Shown: positions 38,057 to 46,039 of the stretch, piece after piece
Layout: each line of letters begins with the position of its first letter
How positions within the stretch are numbered: position 1 is the stretch's first letter
DNA from: Streptomyces griseoincarnatus
GTDB lineage: Bacteria > Actinomycetota > Actinomycetes > Streptomycetales > Streptomycetaceae
DNA: 64,000 nucleotides
Direction of reading: 5' to 3'
Assembly (NCBI GenBank): GCA_014649575.1
Contig: BMTH01000019.1
Span: forward strand, 44,532-108,531
The notes under the pieces: generated by a model
What the model was told of the DNA's origin: nothing
Database searches by the model: none
What the model saw: only the letters and a program-made list of their open reading frames with translations
Position numbers and translations under genes: made by a program

Positions 38057-39346
38057 TTACTCTCCTTCAACCCGCATGATGCTGGCGACACCACGCACGG
38101 TGTCGAGCTTGCGCAACGCCTCCACGGTCCCGCCGAGGGCCGCGTCGGACGCACGGTGGGTGACGACGACGAGCGACGCCTCCCCGTCCTTGCCTTGCTG
38201 GCGGACCGTGTCGATCGAGACACCGTGCTCCGCGAACACGGTGGCGACCTGGGCGAGAACACCCGGTTTGTCGGCCACGTCCAGGCTGATGTGGTAGCGC
38301 GTGACGACCTCGCCCATCGGCGAGACGGGCAGCGCCGCGTAGGCGGACTCGCCGGGTCCCGTGGTGCCGCCGAGCCGGTTGCGGCCGACCGCGACCAGGT
38401 CGCCGAGGACGGCGGAGGCGGTCGGGGAGCCGCCCGCGCCGGGGCCGTAGAACATCAGCTGTCCGGAGGCGTCGGACTCGACGAACACGGCGTTGTAGGC
38501 GCCGCGCACGGAGGCCAGCGGGTGGCTGAGCGGGATCATCGCCGGGTGCACGCGCGCGGTGACCGACGCGCCGTCCTCGGCCCGCTCGCAGATGGCGAGC
38601 AGCTTGATCGTGCAGCCCATCTCCCTGGCGGAGGCGAAGTCCGCGGCCGTCACCTCGGTCATGCCCTCGCGGTGGACGTCGTCGAGGCGTACGCGGGTGT
38701 GGAAGGCGATCCCGGCGAGGATGGCGGCCTTGGCGGCGGCGTCGAAGCCCTCGACGTCGGCGGTCGGGTCGGCCTCGGCGTACCCCAGGGCGGTGGCCTC
38801 GTCGAGGGCCTCCTGATAACCCGCCCCCGTGCTGTCCATCTTGTCGAGGATGAAGTTGGTGGTGCCGTTGACGATGCCGAGCACCCGGTTGACCTTGTCG
38901 CCGGCGAGGGACTCGCGCAGCGGGCGGATCAGCGGGATGGCGCCGGCCACGGCGGCCTCGTAGTAGAGGTCCTTGCCGTGCTCCTCCGCGGCGGCGTGCA
39001 GGGCGGCGCCGTCCTGGGCGAGGAGGGCCTTGTTGGCGGAGACGACGGAGGCGCCGTGCTCGAATGCGGTGGTGATGAGGGTCCGGGCGGGTTCGATGCC
39101 GCCGATGACCTCCACGACGATGTCGAGGTCGCCGCGTTTGACCAGGGCGGTCGCGTCGGTGGTGATCAGCTCGGGGTCGATGCCCTCGCGCACCTTGTCC
39201 GGCCGCCGTACGGCCACGCCGGCGAGCTCGACCGGGGCGCCGACGCGGGCGGCGAGGTCGTCGGCGTGCGTCGTCATGATGCGCGCCACCTCTGAGCCGA
39301 CCACTCCACAGCCCAGCAGCGCCACCTTCAGCGGACGCGTACGCAT
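38057..39346 (-). CDS. hom: homoserine dehydrogenase
   Basis: Reduces aspartate semialdehyde to homoserine. 429 aa. The N-terminal Rossmann fold has GCGVVGSEVA (11-20). The catalytic central domain includes ANKALLA, and the C-terminal ACT domain (YHISLDVADKPGVLAQVATVFAEHGVSIDTVRQ) is the likely site of threonine feedback control. Two ATGs lie side by side (39349 and 39346); the second has the better spacing from GAGG. Located between lysA and thrC on the minus strand. Confidence 0.95.
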   Translation of the reverse strand: MRTRPLKVALLGCGVVGSEVARIMTTHADDLAARVGAPVELAGVAVRRPDKVREGIDPELITTDATALVKRGDLDIVVEVIGGIEPARTLITTAFEHGASVVSANKALLAQDGAALHAAAEEHGKDLYYEAAVAGAIPLIRPLRESLAGDKVNRVLGIVNGTTNFILDKMDSTGAGYQEALDEATALGYAEADPTADVEGFDAAAKAAILAGIAFHTRVRLDDVHREGMTEVTAADFASAREMGCTIKLLAICERAEDGASVTARVHPAMIPLSHPLASVRGAYNAVFVESDASGQLMFYGPGAGGSPTASAVLGDLVAVGRNRLGGTTGPGESAYAALPVSPMGEVVTRYHISLDVADKPGVLAQVATVFAEHGVSIDTVRQQGKDGEASLVVVTHRASDAALGGTVEALRKLDTVRGVASIMRVEGE

Positions 39347-39506
39347 CATCCGACCTCGTTTCCTGATTACCGTCTCGGTTGCACCAGTCTCACTCACCGA
39401 ACGGGACTTTCTGTGCAAAGTCCGGATCGTGAGACATCTATTTCATTTCCATGACCGCGCCGACGAAAGATCTTCCACCGACGCGGTCGCCGCCTTCCGC
39501 GGTGTC

Positions 39507-40898
39507 TCAGCCGACGTCGAGCCGGAGCAGGTCCTCCTCCGTCTCACGCCGGACGATGACACGCGCCTGGCCGTCCTTCACCGCGACCACCGGCGGCCGC
39601 AGCACGTGGTTGTAGTTGCTGGCCATGGACCGGCAGTACGCCCCGGTCGCCGGCACGGCGATGAGGTCGCCCGGCGCCAGGTCGCCCGGCAGGAACGCGT
39701 CCTTCACCACGATGTCACCGCTCTCGCAGTGCTTGCCGACGACCCGGGTGAGCATGGGCGCGGCGTCGGAGGAGCGGGAGACGAGGGAGACGCTGTATTC
39801 GGCGTCGTACAGGGCGGTGCGGATGTTGTCCGACATGCCGCCGTCGACGGACACGTACGTCCGCAGCCCGTCGAGCGGCTTGACGGTACCGACCTCGTAG
39901 AGCGTGAACGCGGTCGGCCCGACGATGGCGCGCCCCGGCTCGACGGAGATGCGGGGGGTGCGCAGCTTCGCGGCCTCACACTCACGGGTGACGATCTCGG
40001 TGAGCGCCTTGGCGATCTCGTGCGGCTCGCGGGGGTCGTCGTCGCTGGTGTACGCGATGCCGAGGCCGCCGCCGAGGTCGATCTCGGGCAGCTCGACGCC
40101 GTGCTCGTCGCGGATGTCCTTCAGCAGGCCCACGACACGGTGCGCGGCGACCTCGAAGCCGGACATGTCGAAGATCTGCGAGCCGATGTGCGAGTGGATG
40201 CCGATGAGCTCCAGGCCGTCGAGCTGCAGCGCGCGCCGCACGGCCTCGGCGGCCTGACCGCCGGCCAGCGGAATGCCGAACTTCTGGTCCTCGTGGGCGG
40301 TGGCGATGAACTCGTGGGTGTGGGCCTCGACGCCGACGGTGATGCGGATCTGCACGCGCTGCCGGACGCCGAGCTCGCGGGCGATGTGGGCGACGCGGAC
40401 GATCTCCTGGAAGGAGTCGAGCACGATGCGGCCGACGCCGGCCTCGACGGCGCGACGGATCTCGGCGACGGACTTGTTGTTGCCGTGGAAGGCGATGCGC
40501 TCGGCGGGCATCCCGGCGGACAGCGCGGTGGCCAGCTCGCCGCCGGAGCAGACGTCGAGGTTCAGCCCCTCCTCGTGCAGCCAGCGCACGACGGCCCGGG
40601 ACAGGAACGCCTTGCCTGCGTAGAACACGTCGGCGTTGTCACCGAAGGCGGTGCGCCAGGCGCGGGCCCGGGAGCGGAAGTCGTCCTCGTCGAGGACGTA
40701 GGCGGGGGTGCCGTACTCCTCGGCGAGCCGCTTGACGTCGATCCCGCCGACGGTGAGCACGCCGTCGGCGTCACGGGTGACGGTCTCGGACCACACCTTG
40801 GGGTCGAGGGCGTTGGGCTCGGCGGGCGGCGCGAGGTAGTGCCCCTCGGGGAGGACGTCGGCGTGACGGGGCCCGGCGGGGTGTGCGGAACGGCTCAT
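39507..40898 (-). CDS. lysA: diaminopimelate decarboxylase
   Basis: PLP enzyme that makes lysine from meso-diaminopimelate. 463 aa, fold-type III barrel. The PLP Lys is Lys96 in VFYAGKAFLS. Other blocks are GIHSHIGSQIFD, DLGGGLGIAY, EPGRAIVGPTAF, and KHCESGD with the active-site Cys. The ATG at 40898 follows TAGGAAGAG. The hom gene follows 160 bp downstream and the ArgS-like gene precedes it by 17 bp, a Streptomyces order linking aspartate-family genes. Confidence 0.95.
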   Translation of the reverse strand: MSRSAHPAGPRHADVLPEGHYLAPPAEPNALDPKVWSETVTRDADGVLTVGGIDVKRLAEEYGTPAYVLDEDDFRSRARAWRTAFGDNADVFYAGKAFLSRAVVRWLHEEGLNLDVCSGGELATALSAGMPAERIAFHGNNKSVAEIRRAVEAGVGRIVLDSFQEIVRVAHIARELGVRQRVQIRITVGVEAHTHEFIATAHEDQKFGIPLAGGQAAEAVRRALQLDGLELIGIHSHIGSQIFDMSGFEVAAHRVVGLLKDIRDEHGVELPEIDLGGGLGIAYTSDDDPREPHEIAKALTEIVTRECEAAKLRTPRISVEPGRAIVGPTAFTLYEVGTVKPLDGLRTYVSVDGGMSDNIRTALYDAEYSVSLVSRSSDAAPMLTRVVGKHCESGDIVVKDAFLPGDLAPGDLIAVPATGAYCRSMASNYNHVLRPPVVAVKDGQARVIVRRETEEDLLRLDVG

Positions 40899-40915
40899 GG
40901 CAGGTCTTGCTCTTC

Positions 40916-42145
40916 CTAGAGATGTTCGGGTGCGTCGATGCCGAGCAGGGACAGGCCACCGGCCAGCACCGTCCCGGCGGCTTCGGCGAGGGCGAGCCGG
41001 GCACGGTGGGCGGCCGAGGGTTTCTCGTCGCCGAGCGGCAGTACGGAGGGCAGCAGGGGCGCGAGCGCGTCGGCGACGGCGACGAGGTGCCGGGCGAGCC
41101 GGTCGGGGGCACGGTGGGCGGCGGTGGCGGCCAGGACGCGGGGGTGGTCGGCGAGGAGCTGGATGAGGCCTTGGGCCTCTCCGTCGACGGTGACGGGGCC
41201 GTCGCCGTCGGAGGTGAGGGGGCCGTCGCCGTCGGAGCTGAGGGGGCCGGGCTCGAGGGTAAGGGGGCCGTCGCCCTCGGGGGTGAGAGGGCCGTCGCCC
41301 TCGGAGGTTAGGGGGCCGTCGCCGTCGCGGGTGAGGGGGCCGGGCTCGGGGGTGAAGCCGAGGTCGGCGGCGTTGCGGAGGAGGGCGCGGGTGCGGGCGT
41401 GGGCGTACCGGACGCGGAAGAGGGGGTTGGTCTCCCGCTGGGCGAGGTGCTGCTCGCTCCGGCTGTCGCCGATGTGGGGGCGGTCGTGCGGGGCGGGGAG
41501 GAGCAGGGCCCAGCGGGCGGCATCGCGGCCGAGGGGGGTGGGGTCGGCGGGGGCGGGGACGGGGCGGAGGGGGGCGTCCGTGCCGGTGCCTGTGCCTGTG
41601 CCTGTGCCTGCGGGGATGTCGCTGGGGATGTCGCTGGGGACGCCGAGAATGCGTACCCAGGCGTCCTCGGGCGGCCCGGCGCAGGTGAGGCGGGGCCGAG
41701 CCCCCTGTGACCGCAGCACGCGGGCGACGGCGTCCATGAGGACGACGGCGCGGGCGTCATGGGCGGCGTGGAGTTCCACCGTCTGCCCGGCGAGGGTGTC
41801 GCTGTGCCCGTACCGGGGACCGGCGCGGAGGATGTCGCGGACGAGGCGGCCGTCGGCATCACCGTCGAGGGAGATGTTGAGAAACCCGGGCCCGGTGACG
41901 ACGACGTCGCTGATCCCGTCGGTACGGAGCAGTCGGGTGCGCAGCAGCTCGGCGAGGGCGGGGGCGGGCTGCCCGGCCGGGCGGGCGAGCTGGAGGGCGA
42001 CGTTGGTGGCGTAGTCGCCGCAGCCTCCGGGCCCGGGGGGAGCGACGACGACCCGCTCGGGCAGCACGGCCACGGCGAGTTCTCCCTCGTCGACGGCACG
42101 ACGCACCGCGTGCAGCACGGTGCGGGAGAGCTCGACGGGGGTCAC
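40916..42145 (-). CDS. nrtL: ArgS-related anticodon-binding protein without the synthetase core (NrtL-like)
   Basis: 409 aa. The N-terminal part resembles the arginyl-tRNA synthetase additional domain (YATNVALQLARPAGQ, then GPGFLNISLDGD). The C-terminal part is a DALR-type anticodon-binding domain. The middle, where the Rossmann catalytic core with HIGH and KMSKS belongs, is short and poor in those motifs. It contains GTGTGTGTGT and a run of GDGPLT units instead, coded by DNA repeats. No ribosome site precedes the GTG at 42145, so a leaderless mRNA is possible. The name NrtL follows the annotation of such proteins in Streptomyces; the role is unknown. Confidence 0.8.
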   Translation of the reverse strand: MTPVELSRTVLHAVRRAVDEGELAVAVLPERVVVAPPGPGGCGDYATNVALQLARPAGQPAPALAELLRTRLLRTDGISDVVVTGPGFLNISLDGDADGRLVRDILRAGPRYGHSDTLAGQTVELHAAHDARAVVLMDAVARVLRSQGARPRLTCAGPPEDAWVRILGVPSDIPSDIPAGTGTGTGTGTDAPLRPVPAPADPTPLGRDAARWALLLPAPHDRPHIGDSRSEQHLAQRETNPLFRVRYAHARTRALLRNAADLGFTPEPGPLTRDGDGPLTSEGDGPLTPEGDGPLTLEPGPLSSDGDGPLTSDGDGPVTVDGEAQGLIQLLADHPRVLAATAAHRAPDRLARHLVAVADALAPLLPSVLPLGDEKPSAAHRARLALAEAAGTVLAGGLSLLGIDAPEHL

Positions 42146-42242
42146 GGGACAAGCGTAGGCGAGGAGGGGGGTGGGTAGGCGAACAGGTTGGGCGCCTGTC
42201 CCGGGATGTGGACGGGCGTGGACAGCTTGGGTGCGCTCGGCG

Positions 42243-42677
42243 TCAGCTGCCGGCGTGCCCGGCGGCAGCCTCGGCGTCCCCGCTCCCCCGCACCCGCCCG
42301 GTCGAGCAGTCGATGAGCGACTGCACGACCCGCACAAGCTCCTGCGGCTCGAAGGGCTTGGCGAGGAAGGCGTCGACGCCGACGTCGAGCCCGCTCTCGA
42401 CCTCGTGCTGAGAGCAGGCGCTGACGATGACGAGGGGGATGCCGGCGGTGCGGGGGTCGGACCGCAGCCGGGCGGCGGTCCTGAGCCCGTTGAGCCGGGG
42501 CATGACGACATCCAGGGTGATGAGGTCGGGCCGCACCTGCTGAACGACTTCCAGACACTCGGCACCATCGGCCGCGGTCACCACCTCGATGCCCTCCAGC
42601 TCGAGGTTGACCCTGATCAACTGCCGGATGACCTTGTTGTCGTCGACCACAAGAACCCGGCCCGAAGTGCTCGGCAC
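42243..42677 (-). CDS. single-domain response regulator (CheY-like)
   Basis: 144 aa, a receiver domain with no output domain: acidic pair VVDDN, phospho-acceptor Asp in PDLITLDVVMPRLNG, Ser/Thr switch in IVSACS and Lys in FLAKPFEP. A short hydrophilic C-terminal tail (GSGDAEAAAGHAGS) follows. The GTG at 42677 is chosen; there is no ribosome site, and a TACTCT hexamer lies 6 bp upstream, suggesting a leaderless transcript. No kinase gene lies nearby. Confidence 0.88.
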   Translation of the reverse strand: MPSTSGRVLVVDDNKVIRQLIRVNLELEGIEVVTAADGAECLEVVQQVRPDLITLDVVMPRLNGLRTAARLRSDPRTAGIPLVIVSACSQHEVESGLDVGVDAFLAKPFEPQELVRVVQSLIDCSTGRVRGSGDAEAAAGHAGS

Positions 42678-42860
42678 GACTCGAGAGTAGGTCGGGACCG
42701 GCCATCGCGTCCGGTGTTTCCCCACTTCCACCCCGACCGGGGTACGGGCGGCACGGGGAGGCGAGCGGGACGGACGCCGCCGGACGCGGAAAGTGGTTCA
42801 TGACCACCCCGGGAGAACTGGTAGTGTTCTACCCGTCGCCGCGATCACCGCGACCGACAC

Positions 42861-42932
42861 GCCCCCGTAGCTCAGGGGATAGAGCAACGGCCTCCGGAGC
42901 CGTGTGCGCAGGTTCGAATCCTGCCGGGGGCA
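42861..42932 (+). tRNA. tRNA-Arg (anticodon CCG)
   Basis: Full cloverleaf: acceptor GCCCCCG/CGGGGGC, D-stem GCTC/GAGC, anticodon stem ACGGC/GCCGT with loop CTCCGGA (anticodon CCG), T-stem GCAGG/CCTGC with loop TTCGAAT. The CCA end is not encoded. Its 3' half, from the anticodon loop to the end, is the integration target of the element downstream and is preserved intact by it. Confidence 0.96.
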
Positions 42933-42933
42933 C
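42891..42933 (+). other. attachment site, tRNA side (attL)
   Basis: 43 bp from the anticodon loop of tRNA-Arg to one base past its end. It is identical to 61444-61486, and the two direct repeats bound the integrated element. Confidence 0.92.
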
Positions 42934-42985
42934 TCGCCCAGGATCAGCGAGAAACAGTGCTGACCAGGGCGGATGCCGACCTGAG

Positions 42986-43058
42986 AGAGCGGGCCCCAGT
43001 CTCACTGGGTCCCGCTCTTTGTCGTTGATTCGCGCTGATCGCGATAGACCTGCGATAG
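42986..43058. repeat. left copy of a duplicated hairpin-plus-arm module
   Basis: 73 bp holding an imperfect hairpin (AGAGCGGG...CCCGCTCT) followed by CGCGCTGATCGCGATAG-like sequence. It closely resembles 43992-44062 downstream of int. The two copies flank the nuclease-like gene. It may also end tRNA-Arg transcription. Confidence 0.7.
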
Positions 43059-43137
43059 GAAAGCCTGCGCAGGGATGGGTCCCAGGCACTAGGAAAATGA
43101 GGGCACGGCCCGCCTACTCCAGCGATACTTCAGGACC

Positions 43138-43920
43138 ATGTCATCACTTGAAGATCGCGTGAGGAAGTGGTTGTCGGACCAGGGCTACCCACTGGAGATG
43201 CGCGTTGCTCGCATCGTGGGAGCGGCCGGGGCCGGTTGGGACCATGGACGGGTCTACACGGATCCAGTCACGGAAAAGACACGCGAGATCGACCTCTTCG
43301 GCTACTTCGACGGGCCCCGACAGGAGCTGTCCGTCCACGTGGTCTTCGAGTGCAAGCACTCGCGCGACAAACCCTGGGTCTTGTTCGGCACGGATCGGCC
43401 CGGCCTGACACCCACGGGACTGGCCCGGTCAACCCCAGCGACTCCACTGGTCAAGAAGGCGTTAGCCAGGACGCTCAGAGGGCGGCGCATGTTGTCGCCA
43501 GTCACTGACATGACCATGTTTCGGGCGCCGGATGGGATCACGGGGTTCAACCTTGCTCGCGCGCACACGGACAACCAGGACGCCGCATTTCACGCTGTGC
43601 GAGGAGTCTCCGCAGCCGCTGAGGAAACCGCACGAGACATCGGAAGTCACGGACACGCAGTCCTCTATCTCCCCGTCGTCGTCATCGACACGCCGCTAAT
43701 CAGGTGCTTTCTTCCCGCAGAAGAAGAAGACGTGCAGCTCGAGCAGGTGGAGCGAGGGGTACTGCTAACGTCCTCAAGACCGGGTTCGTACACGTTCATT
43801 CACGTGGTAACAGTCGAAGCTCTCCCCTCCTTCATGAGCCAAGTTGCAGTTGAGAGTGCAAACTTGCGGACGCTGTTGGAGCCTCAGCTCAAGTACATTC
43901 GAGATCTTCCCGACAAATAG
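43138..43920 (+). CDS. PD-(D/E)XK nuclease-like protein, possible defence cargo
   Basis: 260 aa, not assigned to a named family. After an N-terminal helix comes Glu20 (LEMRVA), E50-x-D52 in TREIDLFGYFDG, and E71-x-K73 in VVFECKHSRDK. The spacing matches the restriction-endonuclease-like core (E, D, ExK). The rest is soluble, with no membrane segment. It lies alone on the plus strand between the tRNA and the integrase gene, against the direction of the conjugation genes, between two copies of a 70-bp module. That position suggests a late cargo insertion. DNA cleavage is inferred from motif pattern only. Confidence 0.6.
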   Translation: MSSLEDRVRKWLSDQGYPLEMRVARIVGAAGAGWDHGRVYTDPVTEKTREIDLFGYFDGPRQELSVHVVFECKHSRDKPWVLFGTDRPGLTPTGLARSTPATPLVKKALARTLRGRRMLSPVTDMTMFRAPDGITGFNLARAHTDNQDAAFHAVRGVSAAAEETARDIGSHGHAVLYLPVVVIDTPLIRCFLPAEEEDVQLEQVERGVLLTSSRPGSYTFIHVVTVEALPSFMSQVAVESANLRTLLEPQLKYIRDLPDK

Positions 43921-43991
43921 CGTGGGGAGGTTGCCCCCGTCTCCGGATCACACGATTCGCTGGCATCTGGGCCACGTACGTCGATCACAAG

Positions 43992-44062
43992 ACAGCGGGA
44001 CCCGATCTCACTGGGTCCCGCTGTCTCGTTGTTTCGCGTAGATCGCGATTGACCGGCGATAG
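43992..44062. repeat. right copy of the duplicated module, with terminator hairpin
   Basis: 71 bp resembling 42986-43058. It contains a 14-bp perfect stem (43990-44003 with 44013-44026) that can end both the nuclease-like gene and int, followed by CGCGTAGATCGCGATTG and CGGCGATAG, possible integrase arm sites. Confidence 0.75.
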
Positions 44063-44069
44063 AGACGCG

Positions 44070-45545
44070 CTAAGGCACAGAGCCGTCCTCATCTCCCCAG
44101 CCCATCGCCTTTTCGATCTTCTTGTTGTTCTCCTCCTCGCTGTTGTCGAGGCAGCCTGCGTAGTGGCGGTCGATGACCTCTGGGGATGTGCCGGCGCGGC
44201 GGGCCACCTCCGCCACCGGGAGGCCGGAGCGGAGCCAGTCAGTGATGCACGTGGCCCGCCCGTCGTACGGCTTCCTGGCAAGCGGGGACGCCACCTTGTG
44301 CGGCGGGAAGGCGAGGGGCCGAGCCTCCTGCCAGACGCGCCAGTAGCTGGACGTGCCCACCAGACCGCCCCGCTCGTTCTGGAACAGCCGGCCGTCGCCC
44401 GCAGTGCCGAACTCCTTCACATGCGCCCGGAGCATCGCCACCAGGACAGGGGGAATTGGCACCGGACGGTCTGCCTGAGGGTCCCGCATCTTCAGCCCTC
44501 GTTTGTCGTGCCGGTCGCCGGAATCGGTCCACTTTTTGCCCGACACAGGGCGCGTTTCCCGCAGGGTGAGCACACCCCATCCCGTTTCCGGCAAGTAGCA
44601 GTCATCCAGCCTCAGCCCCACGACTTCCGCTGGCCGCATCGCCGCGTACAGGATGCAGCCGAAGAAAGCGACCAGACGTCTCCCTCGGTTTCGATGCACC
44701 GATCCCACGTAGGAAACGGCCGTCAAGAACTCGCGTCCCTGTACGGCATTCATGAGGACTCGTGGGTCGATCGGGCCAGTGGCAGCAGTGGTAGGCCGCT
44801 CCAATCCGGCGATCGGGTTTTCGCCCATATACCCCTTTTGGATCGCGTACGCCATGGCCGCGTTGAAGCCGCGCCGACGTCGCTTGTACGTGTCCTTGGC
44901 CGCCAACTTGCCGTCCAGCCTGTAGGCAAGCCGGTAATGGACGTCCTCAGCAATGCTGGATTCCATGAGAGCCGACAAGGGGAGGGAGTTCTCTGCCAGC
45001 CACGCACACACCTTCTCCAGGTCGGGCGGGGGCTCCTCGTTCACGTGAGCCGGTACGACGGACCACCTCACGGCCCGCCGCACCTCGGGGAGTTCCGGGG
45101 CATCGGGCCTATCCCCCATCATCCCGAGGGCTGCCGAGGCAAGGCTGTCTGCGAATCCTTCTCTCGTCTTCGCCGCTACTGTGCGCCAGCGACGCTCCAT
45201 GAACTCACGCGAGAATTCCCACCAAGTGGGGTCCAACTTGGCTTTAGCCTGAGCGGCTGCTTCCGCTTCCGCCTGCCGTACCTCCGACTCGGGGAGACCG
45301 TCATTGATTCGGAAGGCTTCTCCCCTGCGCATAGCTTGCCAGAGTTCGGATCGGCGACTCTCAGCAAGTGCGGATGTGGCGAACGTGGCGCTGCTGACCT
45401 TTCCGCCCACTTTCCAACGAAGTTGGTGCGGGCGAGTCTTGCTCTGCGCTTTGGTCACCTTCCACAGACGTACGTCGAAGGAGAACCCTTCCGGGACTGG
45501 GGTGGTGTTCTTCCCAGCCCCGGGGGTGGTGGTGCCGTTCGTCAC
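44070..45545 (-). CDS. int: tyrosine-recombinase integrase of the element
   Basis: Site-specific integration into tRNA-Arg. 491 aa. An N-terminal arm-binding part is followed by a SAM-like core-binding domain, with the catalytic domain from about 270. Arg304 (AAMRPAEVVGL), Arg430 in the HxxR box (here YDGR) and Tyr462 (DRHYAGCL) are seen. The box I His position and the usual GHS before the Tyr are replaced (GTS), as in some actinobacterial integrases. The GTG at 45545 overlaps the xis stop by 4 nt and follows GGAGGAG. Located next to attL with its 3' end toward the tRNA, the normal AICE layout. Confidence 0.93.
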   Translation of the reverse strand: MTNGTTTPGAGKNTTPVPEGFSFDVRLWKVTKAQSKTRPHQLRWKVGGKVSSATFATSALAESRRSELWQAMRRGEAFRINDGLPESEVRQAEAEAAAQAKAKLDPTWWEFSREFMERRWRTVAAKTREGFADSLASAALGMMGDRPDAPELPEVRRAVRWSVVPAHVNEEPPPDLEKVCAWLAENSLPLSALMESSIAEDVHYRLAYRLDGKLAAKDTYKRRRRGFNAAMAYAIQKGYMGENPIAGLERPTTAATGPIDPRVLMNAVQGREFLTAVSYVGSVHRNRGRRLVAFFGCILYAAMRPAEVVGLRLDDCYLPETGWGVLTLRETRPVSGKKWTDSGDRHDKRGLKMRDPQADRPVPIPPVLVAMLRAHVKEFGTAGDGRLFQNERGGLVGTSSYWRVWQEARPLAFPPHKVASPLARKPYDGRATCITDWLRSGLPVAEVARRAGTSPEVIDRHYAGCLDNSEEENNKKIEKAMGWGDEDGSVP

Positions 45546-45733
45546 GCGCTCTCCTCCAGCGACTCAAGCCAACGGTTCAGCTCGGACCGGCGGATGCGCA
45601 CCGCGCCGTTCGGGAGCTTGATGGATTTGGGCCCCTTCTTGCAGGAGCGCCAGCGGTAGAAGGTCGCTCGCGGTACGCCGATCTCTGCTATGACTTCGGG
45701 AATGGACAGCATCTCGTCGCGGAGCTTGGCCAC
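45542..45733 (-). CDS. xis: excisionase / helix-turn-helix protein
   Basis: 63 aa, MerR-like winged-helix DNA-binding protein of the AlpA/Xis group: MLSIPEVIAEIGVPRATFYRWRSCKKGPKSIKLPNGAVRIRRSELNRW in outline. It is required with Int for excision in AICEs. The GTG at 45733 follows AAGGAGGAG and gives MAKLRDEML; the open frame upstream (to 45877) lies in the iteron region and is not used. Overlaps int by 4 nt. Confidence 0.88.
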   Translation of the reverse strand: MAKLRDEMLSIPEVIAEIGVPRATFYRWRSCKKGPKSIKLPNGAVRIRRSELNRWLESLEESA

Positions 45734-45777
45734 GACTCCTCCTTGGGCGAGAGAGCAAGGGGAAGGGGTGGAGCCCG

Positions 45778-46033
45778 CCACAGAAACCACGAAATACACA
45801 GAAACCCGGGATTGCGGGTCTGACCTGCGGCGATGCCGCGCGGTGGGTGCTGCCACAGAAATCGCCGGAGGTTCCACAGAAATAAGGCGGCCGGTCCGGC
45901 ATGGACGGGGCGGGTGTATTTCTGTGGCTTCTCTGCGGGATTCTGTGGTGGGGCGCCATGAGCCCCTGGCATGGCTGTCTGCGCAGGTCAGAGGCTCACG
46001 GCGGGTATTTGTGTGATTCTGTGGTTTCTGTGA
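45778..46033. repeat. iteron-like CCACAGAAA / TTTCTGTGG clusters, candidate origin or operator
   Basis: A 9-mer close to CCACAGAAA occurs four times on the plus strand (45778, 45796, 45853, 45874) and four times inverted (TTTCTGTGG or ATTCTGTGG at 45919, 45940, 46016, 46025). It lies in the 306-bp gap between the DUF3987 gene and xis, which has no credible gene. Clustered, convergent short repeats next to a replication gene suggest an origin or a binding site for an element protein. Confidence 0.7.
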
Positions 46034-46039
46034 GCGGGC

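Noticed and set aside
44049..45659. Long plus-strand frame opposite int and xis
   Set aside because: Antisense of a clear integrase gene; no motifs and no ribosome site.
45778..46033. CRISPR array
   Set aside because: Repeats are 9 bp, in both directions, without spacers of regular length or cas genes.
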